NCBI GenBank assembly: GCA_045611785.1
Contig: JAZKXV010000012.1
Coordinates: forward strand, 1-64,000
Origin: JAFTYO01 sp045611785
GTDB lineage: Bacteria; Pseudomonadota; Alphaproteobacteria; RF32; CAG-239
Direction: 5' to 3'
DNA length: 64,000 bases
Below are positions 1 through 7,311 of this stretch, one piece after another; within the stretch, counting starts at the first letter, position 1, and each line of letters starts with the position of its first letter. The translations under genes were made by a program, and so were the position numbers. The notes beneath the pieces are model-generated. The model ran no database searches. It was not told the origin of the DNA and saw only the letters and a program-made list of their open reading frames with translations.

Positions 1-1374
1 AGGATATTTTTCTGCTAGTTGAGGTATTAAATCTGCTCGCTTATTTACTATTACACCAAGTACATTATATGCAGAATCACCTATAGAAATATCTATATGT
101 TGTTGATCCAAAAATTTATCTGCTAATTTGGGTTCTGTTTCCATTATTGAAACCAACGTGCTGTATGCTATTCTTAAAGTATTGTTATCATTCTGATTAT
201 TTTTTAACCCAACTTGCAATATATCAAAAACCTCATTTACTAATTGAGGGTGATCTTCTACAATGTCTAATAAATATATATATCCTCCCCTTAAGCACTG
301 ACTATCATTTTTATCTGATTGCATAGCCATTTTAAAAATTTCTAAAGCTTTATCTGCTAAGTAAGGTTTTTCTTTTAAACTTCCACATACCAAAAGATAT
401 GTATCATATAAACAATGGGGATATATTCGTTCTGATTTTAATGCTACTTGAATAGTTTCTAAAACCTTATCTGCATATTGAGGTTGATATTTTAATATAT
501 CTAATAATTTCGCATAGGTAAAAGATAATGTAGTTGCATTATGCTTCTCATGCTCTAAAGCTGTTTGGAAACTATCAAAAATTTTATCTGCCAACTCTGG
601 TTTGCTATATAGGTTATCATATAACATATCATAGAGATATTGTAATTGTTCGTAAGCAGGTTCTTTGCGAGTTGAACGTGCTCTAAATCGTTGTCTCTGT
701 AAAGGAATAATAGAATCTGTTATTTTATCAGGCACTAAATTTTCTTGACATATTTCAAATACTTTATCGGTTAATTGAGGTTGCGTTGTTAATATATCAA
801 AGAGTTGGTTATAAGCATGGCTTATAATATCCTTATCATTTTTATCAGATTTAATAGCTGATTGAAAAGTTTTAAAAACCATATCTGCTAATTCAGGTTT
901 AGCTCGTACTATATCAAACAAGCATGTATATGCATGTTTTAATGTATCCTTATTATTTGTATCAAATTGCATAGCTGATTGAAAAGTTTCTAAAGCTTTA
1001 TCAGCGAATTGCGACTTAGATTTTGCTATTTTAGATAGATAATCATATACCTGAGATATACCTTTGATACCATTTTTATCAGATTGTAAAGCTATTTGAT
1101 ATGTTGCTAAAACTTTATCTGTTAATTCAGGACTATCTCGTACTATCTCATACAAGTATTTGTATACATTTTCTAAAATAATTTCATCATTTAAAGCAGT
1201 CTGTAAACCTATTTGAAATACATCTAATATTTTATCTGCAAAAAAAGGGCTGTTTTGTTGTATCTCATACAACATATGATAAGCTAAAACAACAGAATCT
1301 CTATCAGCCTTATCTGATTGAAGGATATCCTTGTAAAATGCTATATTTTCATCATAAGATTGACGTTTTACCAT
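1..1374 (-). CDS. 39-residue helical repeat protein, 3' end outside the window
   Basis: An open frame runs from ATG at 1374 to the left edge (458 codons, no stop), so the C-terminus is missing. The translation consists almost entirely of about ten units of roughly 39 residues. Each unit resembles LADKVFEIFQTALKSDKND followed by a variable helix ending in a YLYDIVRDKPE-like stretch, which looks like a two-helix solenoid. One unit is interrupted by an Arg-rich insert (QRQRFRARSTRKEP). The same unit recurs in the 1163-residue protein at 36717, so the two are paralogues. There is no signal peptide. GAGG precedes the ATG by about 11 nt, with a TTGACA/TAAACT promoter upstream. It may be TPR/SEL1-like in fold, but I do not recognise a named family. 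The function is unknown; protein binding is a guess. Confidence 0.85.
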   Translation of the reverse strand, partial: MVKRQSYDENIAFYKDILQSDKADRDSVVLAYHMLYEIQQNSPFFADKILDVFQIGLQTALNDEIILENVYKYLYEIVRDSPELTDKVLATYQIALQSDKNGIKGISQVYDYLSKIAKSKSQFADKALETFQSAMQFDTNNKDTLKHAYTCLFDIVRAKPELADMVFKTFQSAIKSDKNDKDIISHAYNQLFDILTTQPQLTDKVFEICQENLVPDKITDSIIPLQRQRFRARSTRKEPAYEQLQYLYDMLYDNLYSKPELADKIFDSFQTALEHEKHNATTLSFTYAKLLDILKYQPQYADKVLETIQVALKSERIYPHCLYDTYLLVCGSLKEKPYLADKALEIFKMAMQSDKNDSQCLRGGYIYLLDIVEDHPQLVNEVFDILQVGLKNNQNDNNTLRIAYSTLVSIMETEPKLADKFLDQQHIDISIGDSAYNVLGVIVNKRADLIPQLAEKYP

Positions 1375-1407
1375 TTCTTTTAGCCTCACATACTACATAT
1401 ATAAACG

Positions 1408-1436
1408 AGTTTATAGTTTTTATCACTTTTTGTCAA
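1408..1436 (-). promoter_or_regulatory. Sigma-70-type promoter of the repeat protein
   Basis: On the minus strand, TTGACA (1436-1431), a 17-nt spacer and TAAACT (1413-1408) lie about 35 nt upstream of the ATG at 1374. The -35 hexamer is perfect and the spacing is ideal. Confidence 0.6.
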
Positions 1437-1504
1437 TTGGATAATATGAAAAAACACTTTAAAAAATAAAAAAATTACATAAAATATTTTCTTAAGGAGA
1501 AAAT

Positions 1505-3229
1505 ATGTCATACGATTTAATGTTTAATAAAGCTAATGAGCTATATAGCTGCGGTTATTATGATGAAGCAGAAAAACTCTATCGAAACATTATGGAAGCC
1601 GTGCCTGAAAATGCAGACGTTCTAAATATGATGGGTTTAACAGCCCAAGCTAAAGGTTTGCATGCTCAAGCCGTTTCATACTTTTCTCAAGCTATAAAAA
1701 TAACCCCTAAACACCTACCCTTATATTTTAACTTAGCTATTTCATATCAAAATTTAAAAAAATTTATTCAAGCAATTGATGCCTATAATAAAGTGCTTGA
1801 ACTAAATCCGAATATTAAGGAAACATACAATAACTTAGGGGAAATTTTTGAACAATTACATGATAAAGAAAAAGCTATTTCATATTATCAAAAGGCTTTG
1901 TTACTTGATAACAATTATGTAGAAGCACTGGTTAATTTAGCAGTATTAAAAAATGATATTAATGCATTAAAAGACTTAAATATAAAATATCCTAATTCAG
2001 CCCTGATTTTTTATTATTTGGCAAAATTTGAGTTTGATAATGCTAATTTTATTGAGGCTCTAAAACATCTCGACACAGCAAACAAACTAAAACAAAATTC
2101 CTTTGAAATCAATCTATTAAAAGCAAAAACAAATTTACAACTTAAAAATATAAAAGAAGCCGCTGAAGATTTTTACACCGTTATCAACGTAAATCCTAAA
2201 TGCATTGAGGCATGGCTTAATTTAGCATACATAGAAGAAAATGAAACATATTATTTGAAAGTGTTAGATTTAGATCCTGACAATATACAAGCTCATGCCA
2301 ATTATGCAAACCTATTATATAAACAAAACAGAACTCTTGAAGCTCTCGAAGAATATCGCAAAGCAGTAATTTTAAATCCTGATTTACCTGAGTTAAGCAA
2401 CAACTTAGCTTTAGTGCTTAAAGATTTAGGTGATTATGAGCGAGCTTTAGATCTTATGATGAATGCATTTATTAAAGACAATAAAAATATCGAGTTTTCA
2501 CTTAACATTGCCGAAACTCTAATATTATTTTATCCCAAAGATAACACAAAAGCATTAAGCATTGCAGAAAAATGGAGCAATTTATCGCCTGATAATGTTT
2601 TCGCCAAACACACTCTTGCCTCATTCAAAGGAGAACAATTAAATCCGGATAATCAATATGTCAAAGAACTTTTTGATATGTTTGCTTTAACCTATGACAA
2701 CACTATGCAACAAATTAAATATGCTGTTATAGATAAAATCGATCAACTTAATATTGAGTTTTCCGGTAATATACTAGATTTAGGTTGCGGCACAGGCGCT
2801 TTTGCAAGTCGTTTTCATAATGAAAATGTTACTATTACAGGTATTGATATTTCACAAAACATGTTAGATATAGCAAATAAAAAAAATATATATCATAAGT
2901 TAATTAATGCAGATATTGTCGATTTTCTAAAAGATAATACCTTAAAGTATAACTTTGTTGTTGCTGCTGATGTTTTTGAATATATTGATAATATTGAAGA
3001 TGTTATATCAAACATAGGCAAAACAACCCTCATATTTAATATTGAAACAGCAAATGAAGATATCGAAAAATACGCCTTGTCTTATAATGGTCGTTTTAAG
3101 CATAATCCTAAATATGTCAAAAATATTTTAAATAAATATGGTTATCAAAATATCCTAGAATATTCTCTTGAATTAAGGCAAGAAAACGGCACTCCGGTTA
3201 ACGGAATTTTATTTGTTGCAAAACAATAA
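1505..3229 (+). CDS. TPR-repeat protein fused to a SAM-dependent methyltransferase
   Basis: This 574-residue protein has two parts. Residues 1 to about 340 are tandem 34-residue TPR units (for example AISYYQKALLLDNNYVEAL), a protein-interaction solenoid. Residues from about 385 to the end are a class I methyltransferase. Motif I, NILDLGCGTGAFA, lies near residue 421 and is followed by an acidic residue in TGIDIS and a VVAADVFEYI motif. TPR-methyltransferase fusions of this layout are familiar in alphaproteobacteria, but their substrates are generally unknown. There is no signal peptide, so it is probably cytoplasmic. AAGGAG lies 6 nt before the ATG. It is monocistronic, divergent from the repeat gene on its left and convergent with the phage block on its right. 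Confidence 0.85.
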   Translation: MSYDLMFNKANELYSCGYYDEAEKLYRNIMEAVPENADVLNMMGLTAQAKGLHAQAVSYFSQAIKITPKHLPLYFNLAISYQNLKKFIQAIDAYNKVLELNPNIKETYNNLGEIFEQLHDKEKAISYYQKALLLDNNYVEALVNLAVLKNDINALKDLNIKYPNSALIFYYLAKFEFDNANFIEALKHLDTANKLKQNSFEINLLKAKTNLQLKNIKEAAEDFYTVINVNPKCIEAWLNLAYIEENETYYLKVLDLDPDNIQAHANYANLLYKQNRTLEALEEYRKAVILNPDLPELSNNLALVLKDLGDYERALDLMMNAFIKDNKNIEFSLNIAETLILFYPKDNTKALSIAEKWSNLSPDNVFAKHTLASFKGEQLNPDNQYVKELFDMFALTYDNTMQQIKYAVIDKIDQLNIEFSGNILDLGCGTGAFASRFHNENVTITGIDISQNMLDIANKKNIYHKLINADIVDFLKDNTLKYNFVVAADVFEYIDNIEDVISNIGKTTLIFNIETANEDIEKYALSYNGRFKHNPKYVKNILNKYGYQNILEYSLELRQENGTPVNGILFVAKQ

Positions 3230-3256
3230 TTTAAATATACACGTTAATTTAGCGTT

Positions 3257-3493
3257 TTAATATCTTGTTTTGCATATATCCAACTCTTGTTTTAGTTTGT
3301 TTATGCGAGCAAGCCATTCCCATGTGTTTGGATATTCATTGTAGCTTGCTTTTTTAAGCTCATTAGCTACCTTTTCACCTGCAACCGGATATGATGGGCA
3401 ATTATTATAACTGACCTGCTTGCATGAGGTTAATAAGCTCATCACGACCAGCATTAGATTTAGTCCATATTTTTGCTTTTTCTTTCTCAACAT
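3257..3493 (-). CDS. Rz1-like outer-membrane spanin lipoprotein (o-spanin)
   Basis: A 78-residue protein with a basic N-terminus, a hydrophobic stretch and a lipobox-like LLTSC with the acceptor Cys at residue 24. A short mature region follows, with the NCPSYP and WLARINKLKQEL features seen in phage Rz1-type lipoproteins. Its start lies inside the Rz-like gene in another frame (89-nt overlap), the classic Rz/Rz1 arrangement. GAGGTG 8 nt upstream of the ATG at 3493 supports this start. In known phages, o-spanin and i-spanin form a complex across the periplasm and disrupt the outer membrane at the end of lysis. This is the last gene of the minus-strand phage block. Confidence 0.75.
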   Translation of the reverse strand: MLRKKKQKYGLNLMLVVMSLLTSCKQVSYNNCPSYPVAGEKVANELKKASYNEYPNTWEWLARINKLKQELDICKTRY

Positions 3494-3641
3494 ACTTTAT
3501 CACCTCAACTTCTTTTATAATCTCTTTGCCCTGCTCTTTTATGATTTTGACCTCACTATGTAAACGCCCCAACATATAACAAGCTACACAAAGGGCAATA
3601 AGCAAAACCGAACTTACTGCCCATTTTTTTAACTCTAACAT
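3405..3641 (-). CDS. Rz-like inner-membrane spanin (i-spanin)
   Basis: A 78-residue protein with an N-terminal membrane anchor (residues 8-25, WAVSSVLLIALCVACYML), followed by a charged region rich in heptad-like Glu/Lys/Val/Ile (KEQGKEIIKEVEVIKYVEKE) that should form a periplasmic coiled coil. Size, topology and the embedded lipoprotein gene identify it as an i-spanin. The preceding small membrane gene ends at its start, indicating translational coupling. Sequence similarity within spanins is poor, so the call rests on architecture and position next to the lysozyme. Confidence 0.75.
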   Translation of the reverse strand: MLELKKWAVSSVLLIALCVACYMLGRLHSEVKIIKEQGKEIIKEVEVIKYVEKEKAKIWTKSNAGRDELINLMQAGQL

Positions 3642-3800
3642 TTATATTAAACCTATTAAAGCAGATGGCGCAAAAATACCAATCAAGGCCAATACAATCA
3701 AAAAAACAATACACAGAAAAAACAACTGATTTTTTGTAAGCTTATGGACAATGGCTTTTCTAACATCATACTTGCTGCTTTTTTCTCTTCTTTTAATCAT
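3642..3800 (-). CDS. Small single-span membrane protein in the lysis cassette (possible holin)
   Basis: A 52-codon gene too short for routine ORF calling. It starts at ATG 3800 inside the 3' end of the lysozyme gene and stops at 3642 (TAA). A strong AGGAG lies 8 nt upstream, so I consider it real. The N-terminal half is basic (MIKRREKSSKYDVRKAIVHK). The C-terminal half is one long hydrophobic segment (QLFFLCIVFLIVLALIGIFA). Its place between lysozyme and spanins, with overlapping ends, makes a holin or pinholin-like role plausible, but no family is recognisable. Confidence 0.65.
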   Translation of the reverse strand: MIKRREKSSKYDVRKAIVHKLTKNQLFFLCIVFLIVLALIGIFAPSALIGLI

Positions 3801-4266
3801 AATCAAAAACTCCTGTTTCAATTGTTTTTGCTATACGAGAAGCTCTTTTCCCAACTTCTTTGGCATATTTAGAGTTTAAACATTCTTTTGCTGCTCCTTG
3901 ATAATCGCCAATTTCAAAAGCTTCTATCATTTTCTTAAACTTCAATAAACGATGTATGCCCATATTAAAACACATATCTAAAAGTGCATATTTTCTTTCT
4001 GCATCGAGGTATCTCCAAAAAGAAAAGCAAGTTCTGCATTCGTTTAGAACTCGTGTTATATCATGCCGCAATAAATACATTGCCATGTCATATGTAATCC
4101 CCTTACTTAAATCTCCAACAACTTGTTTTTCTGTTTTGGTAAGAGGATTTGTAATTAAATTTCTGCCAACACCAATGCTTAAATATCCGGCAGAACATTT
4201 ATATGCCTTTAAATTTAGTCCCTCGTGCAGAACTAATCTGTTAATAATTTCTTCCATATTTAACAT
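3793..4266 (-). CDS. T4-type phage lysozyme / endolysin (GH24)
   Basis: A 157-residue protein matching the T4 lysozyme family. The N-terminal motif LHEGLNLKAYKCSAGYLSIG aligns with the T4 catalytic region. Glu15 is the catalytic acid. Cys24 occupies the T4 Asp20 position (eight residues after the Glu) and Ser30 the Thr26 position. The family motif E-8-D/C-5-T is known to tolerate Cys at the second site; Ser at the third is less usual. There is no signal peptide or SAR-like segment, so export should need a holin. AAGGAA lies 7 nt before the ATG at 4266. The gene overlaps its upstream neighbour by 7 nt and its downstream neighbour by 8 nt. Confidence 0.88.
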   Translation of the reverse strand: MLNMEEIINRLVLHEGLNLKAYKCSAGYLSIGVGRNLITNPLTKTEKQVVGDLSKGITYDMAMYLLRHDITRVLNECRTCFSFWRYLDAERKYALLDMCFNMGIHRLLKFKKMIEAFEIGDYQGAAKECLNSKYAKEVGKRASRIAKTIETGVFDYD

Positions 4267-4520
4267 GTTTTGTTCCTTTTGCTTCTTTCTTTGAAGACCA
4301 TATCCAACTTAACTTTTATTTCTGCTAATATTTCATTGTTTTTATGCAACAAGAGAGATAATTTATCTTGCTTTTCCTCAATGTTTGAAATTCTTTTTTC
4401 ATGAGAAGAAATTCTTTCTTCTTGACGGGCCTTCCATTCTCCGAGTTTTATCACAATGGCTAAAAATGCCACTATAGAAGAGCATCCGGAAACAGCTCCT
4501 ATAAAATTAAAAAAATTCAT
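4260..4520 (-). CDS. Small membrane/coiled-coil protein in the lysis cassette (holin candidate)
   Basis: Translation most likely starts at ATG 4520, because AAGGAA lies 6 nt upstream. An earlier in-frame ATG at 4535 sits directly on the U-tract of a terminator hairpin. The 86-residue product has one membrane segment (AVSGCSSIVAFLAIVIKL, about residues 9-26), then a charged coiled coil (RISSHEKRISNIEEKQDKL). This resembles the one-TM plus coiled-coil proteins often found beside phage endolysins. It overlaps the lysozyme start. Which of the two small membrane proteins is the holin cannot be decided from sequence. Confidence 0.65.
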   Translation of the reverse strand: MNFFNFIGAVSGCSSIVAFLAIVIKLGEWKARQEERISSHEKRISNIEEKQDKLSLLLHKNNEILAEIKVKLDMVFKERSKRNKTC

Positions 4521-4536
4521 GTATTTTTCCTTCACA

Positions 4537-4563
4537 TAAAAAAAAGCGCTATCATAAGCGCTT
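4537..4563 (-). terminator. Intrinsic terminator after the tail-fibre gene
   Basis: AAGCGCT (4544-4550) and AGCGCTT (4557-4563) form a 7-bp stem with a 6-nt loop. An A-run at 4538-4545 reads as a U-tract on the minus strand. It lies between the tail fibre stop (4590) and the lysis genes (start 4520). Confidence 0.7.
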
Positions 4564-4589
4564 GTACATATCCATATTGAAAGCCTTGC

Positions 4590-5717
4590 CTAATAAAGCA
4601 CTATAGAGGGAATTGTTAATGTTTCAGCCGGTATAGACTTTGCAAAAATTTTAACACTTTTATCTAATGACAAAGAAATTGGAGCATAATTTCCGCTTAA
4701 TACATCCGATAAAGAAAAATTAACCAAAGGAACTAAATCAGGATTTGCATCTTCTAACATAATTTGTGCAGAATACGGATATTCTTCATATTCATTATCT
4801 AAAACAAACATATCCGGTTCAACAATTATATCTTCTTCCTTAATGGTTGTTGAAGACGATAAAATTTGATTTTTTGTTGTATTATAAACTAATTCAAGTT
4901 GTTTTGCATATGTTTGATATGCATCACTTAAATTAACAAGAGCATTTTCAAGTTCTTTTGCTAATGCTCTGGTGTCTAATTCAGAAATTTCACCAATATT
5001 ATTGGCTACCTGAATATAAAGACACAATTTTATACAAGGAGGTTGAACAGTATCACTTGCACCATATATTTCATTTGATTTTGAGGCATCAAACAATGTA
5101 GAATATTGAGCATGTGCTGTTGAACCGTTTTTAGCCGATGTATGATAAAAATCAGCAGTTTCTTCTTGATAGAATGCGCCGCTTGGCTCTCCCATACGAT
5201 AAGGGCGCATTGAGCCTGTTATATTTGGCAACCCTGCATTTTCTTCTTTTGCAAGCTCAGTGATATCACTAATGCTTGAAATAAACCTTGTAATTTTCGG
5301 AAGCCTTAAATGTCCGTTTAACTCATCAATATAAAAAGATGCACATTGTCCATATGTTTCCAGCTTTTCTTCATATTCATCTTCTGTTGTAAGCACAGAC
5401 AAGTTACCGGTTGCCGACAATGTTTTTATTTTATTCCAAAATTGCGGATACAAACTTTTGCAATGAGTAATTGTTTCCCCAGTCCATAACGGATAAGCAC
5501 CAACAGGTGACACTGTAGAAAAGCTATAAAAAACATCAAATATTTCTCTTGTCGGTTTGTTTTTTAATTCCGAAATTGCTGTGTAAATTTCATTTATACT
5601 AACATTTACCCCATTAGCAAAAGTTTTTACCGCTTCAAAATTTGCATTTACTTCTGAAGCGACTGCTTTTTTTCCACCCTCAAATTCATAAGGATATACT
5701 AAATTTGCATCTATCAT
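4590..5717 (-). CDS. Phage tail fibre / collar-like protein
   Basis: A 375-residue protein. The N-terminus contains FEGGKKAVASEVNANFEAVK and NVSINEIYTAISELK, which resemble the N-terminal attachment and coiled-coil regions of phage fibres. The middle has features of tail-collar domains: PVGAYPLWTGETI, LNGHLRLPKITRF, GLPNITGSM, and PPCIKLCLYIQV near residue 240. The rest is low-similarity and probably trimerising or receptor-binding. AAAGGA precedes the ATG. It is flanked on both sides by minus-strand terminator-like hairpins. The role, host recognition, follows from family and position at the end of the structural genes. Confidence 0.75.
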   Translation of the reverse strand: MIDANLVYPYEFEGGKKAVASEVNANFEAVKTFANGVNVSINEIYTAISELKNKPTREIFDVFYSFSTVSPVGAYPLWTGETITHCKSLYPQFWNKIKTLSATGNLSVLTTEDEYEEKLETYGQCASFYIDELNGHLRLPKITRFISSISDITELAKEENAGLPNITGSMRPYRMGEPSGAFYQEETADFYHTSAKNGSTAHAQYSTLFDASKSNEIYGASDTVQPPCIKLCLYIQVANNIGEISELDTRALAKELENALVNLSDAYQTYAKQLELVYNTTKNQILSSSTTIKEEDIIVEPDMFVLDNEYEEYPYSAQIMLEDANPDLVPLVNFSLSDVLSGNYAPISLSLDKSVKIFAKSIPAETLTIPSIVLY

Positions 5718-5734
5718 TTTATTTTCCTTTCTTT

Positions 5735-5773
5735 AAAAAAATAAAAGCCGTAGAACTAAAAATCTGCGACTTT
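5735..5773 (-). terminator. Terminator-like hairpin just upstream of the tail-fibre start
   Basis: AAAGCCGTAG (5744-5753) pairs with CTGCGACTTT (5764-5773), with one G-U pair and one mismatch in the minus-strand RNA. The A-rich run at 5735-5746 gives a U-tract on the minus strand. Only 18 nt separate it from the tail-fibre ATG. Confidence 0.6.
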
Positions 5774-5842
5774 ATATATGATATTGTTTTTTTTTACAAA
5801 AAAATGTTTATTACAACTCCAAATTTCTCATCTGAACATAAT

Positions 5843-5879
5843 AAATTGCCGTAAAAGGAACTTACTTATACGGCAATTT
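5843..5879. repeat. 11-bp perfect inverted repeat
   Basis: AAATTGCCGTA (5843-5853) and TACGGCAATTT (5869-5879) are exact inverted copies with a 15-nt spacer. They lie just 3' of the minus-strand gene ending at 5893. No U-tract follows immediately on the minus strand, so it may be an RNA-stabilising hairpin rather than a terminator. Confidence 0.6.
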
Positions 5880-5892
5880 ACAATACTGTTTT

Positions 5893-6573
5893 TTAAGATA
5901 AAGATTCACCAATTCCTTGGCCTATTGCAGAACCTACTTGGTATCCCATTGGACCCCCAAAATAATATCCGATACCTCCACCCAATAAGCTACCATATTG
6001 AGAATTATTAAAACCGCCCTCACCTATATTAGACATTCCAGTTAACACATTATTCAACTTGTTTGAAGTCTGCTTTGCCATTTGAGTTTCTTGCAATGCA
6101 TTTTTATATGCTTGTTGATATTGATTATTACTGTGATTCGAAATTCCCATCATCATGTTGTATGGAGTTTGATAATAATTAAACAAATTATTTAACATAT
6201 TAGCATTACGAGTATCTTCATTTGCCATAGCATCAGTTTCTAAATCGGCTAATTTATTTGCAAACTGATTACTCATCTGATTAATAGATGAGCCTCTTGT
6301 TAAACCACGATTTGCCAACGGATTAATCAAATTATTTTCAAAACTGTTGTTTGCCAACCTGTTTCTTTTAGATGTTTGAGCCTTAAAAATTTCAGAATCA
6401 TATGTAGGATTTGTTAATTGCTGTAAATATTGAGAAATGTACGTATTCGTCATATTAATTAACTGATTTTCAAATGCTGACGGATTATATGTTGTTCCAT
6501 TTTTATTTGTTGTTGCAGAACCATATAACCCGGTTTCAAACTTCTGTGGTTTGGCTTTTACACTACTTGACAT
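5893..6573 (-). CDS. Probable phage ejection/internal virion protein
   Basis: A 226-residue protein rich in Asn, Gln, Ala and Ser. It has a long helical, polar middle (MSNQFANKLADLETDAMANE). Its Gly-rich hydrophobic C-terminus (GSLLGGGIGYYFGGPMGYQV) could insert in a membrane. Proteins of this composition and position, between head-tail adaptors and fibre, are often DNA-ejection or internal virion proteins in podoviruses. I infer that role from composition and context only. AAAGGAAAATA precedes the ATG, and a terminator hairpin lies 27 nt upstream of the start. Confidence 0.5.
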   Translation of the reverse strand: MSSSVKAKPQKFETGLYGSATTNKNGTTYNPSAFENQLINMTNTYISQYLQQLTNPTYDSEIFKAQTSKRNRLANNSFENNLINPLANRGLTRGSSINQMSNQFANKLADLETDAMANEDTRNANMLNNLFNYYQTPYNMMMGISNHSNNQYQQAYKNALQETQMAKQTSNKLNNVLTGMSNIGEGGFNNSQYGSLLGGGIGYYFGGPMGYQVGSAIGQGIGESLS

Positions 6574-6599
6574 ATTATTTTCCTTTCATAAATTAACAT

Positions 6600-6637
6600 A
6601 AAAAAAGCCTTAAAAGATTATCAAATTCTTTCAAGAC
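6600..6637 (-). terminator. Terminator between the acetyltransferase-like and ejection-protein genes
   Basis: CTTAAAAGA (6609-6617) pairs with TCTTTCAAG (6627-6635) with one wobble. The A-run at 6600-6606 is a U-tract on the minus strand. It lies after the gene ending at 6667 and before the start at 6573. Confidence 0.55.
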
Positions 6638-6666
6638 CAAGTTAAAAACATAACCGATATTTAATT

Positions 6667-7068
6667 TCACAATAACATTTTAGCGGTTCTGATATTTATT
6701 TTACGTAAAAGTTTCTTATTTCTATCATACCATTTAAATCCAGCCTTTTTAAGAGCAATAACAGCGTTTAAGTGTTCTGTTTGAGCATAAACTTCATCAA
6801 ACATTTCACATACATTTACAATTGCTTCCACGACATCTTTAAAGTGCTTTCTTATGGCATATCCGCCGATATATTTTTTATTATCATAACCTTCGTAAAC
6901 AAAAACAGAACCGACATATACATCATTATGAACATTAAAAAAACGACTGTTAGATAATAAATATTCAAAACCGTTATTATCATTTAATTTTGTTTTATTT
7001 AGTTTAAAAAACTTTTTAGCAATCTGCTTATCAAAAAAAGGACATCCATTTTCAATTAATGTTACCAT
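6667..7068 (-). CDS. Phage GNAT-like acyltransferase protein
   Basis: A 133-residue protein. It has a central VGSVFVYEGY followed by GGYAIRKHFKDVVEAIVNV, then a C-terminal LNAVIALKKAGFKWYDRNKK. This pattern resembles the strand-helix layout of GNAT folds, where a late helix precedes AGFKW. Similar small acyltransferase-like proteins occur between head and tail genes of podophages. The glycine-rich acetyl-CoA loop is not clear, so activity is uncertain. Its start is immediately followed upstream by the stop of the 70-residue gene (7079), so the two are probably co-transcribed. Confidence 0.45.
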   Translation of the reverse strand: MVTLIENGCPFFDKQIAKKFFKLNKTKLNDNNGFEYLLSNSRFFNVHNDVYVGSVFVYEGYDNKKYIGGYAIRKHFKDVVEAIVNVCEMFDEVYAQTEHLNAVIALKKAGFKWYDRNKKLLRKINIRTAKMLL

Positions 7069-7078
7069 ATCCCCACCC

Positions 7079-7291
7079 TTACTTAATTATTTTGATTTCC
7101 AAAGGCGTATTATCAATATCCTGTTGTTCTTTCTTTTCCGAATACAATCCGGCTAATTTACCTTTAAGTTCTTCAGCCTTTAATGCCAGACTGACATTTT
7201 CTTGTGAAATTGCCATTTCTTGCAACTTATTTAGCTGCTTAAAACTATCAGTTGATGCATACTCAATTCTCTTTGTGATACTTTTTTTCAT
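7079..7291 (-). CDS. Small phage protein with a terminase-small-subunit-like tail
   Basis: A 70-residue mostly helical protein. The segment LALKAEELKGKLAGLYSEKK is reminiscent of the C-terminal helix of some small terminase subunits in alphaproteobacterial prophages (A-x-x-A-x-E-x-x-G-K-x-A-G-L-Y). The usual N-terminal DNA-binding helix-turn-helix is absent, so it would be at most a fragment or a relative. AAGGAGATATG, with a strong SD, supports expression. Position within the adaptor/tail block is unusual for a terminase subunit. Confidence 0.4.
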   Translation of the reverse strand: MKKSITKRIEYASTDSFKQLNKLQEMAISQENVSLALKAEELKGKLAGLYSEKKEQQDIDNTPLEIKIIK

Positions 7292-7311
7292 TCATATCTC
7301 CTTATAAAAAG

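Noticed and set aside
3956..4294. Plus-strand ORF over the lysozyme gene
   Set aside because: The lysozyme frame has family motifs and an SD; the plus-strand frame has none.
7079..7291. Full small terminase subunit
   Set aside because: Only a C-terminal-helix-like stretch is visible; there is no DNA-binding domain. Listed as a possible relative only.
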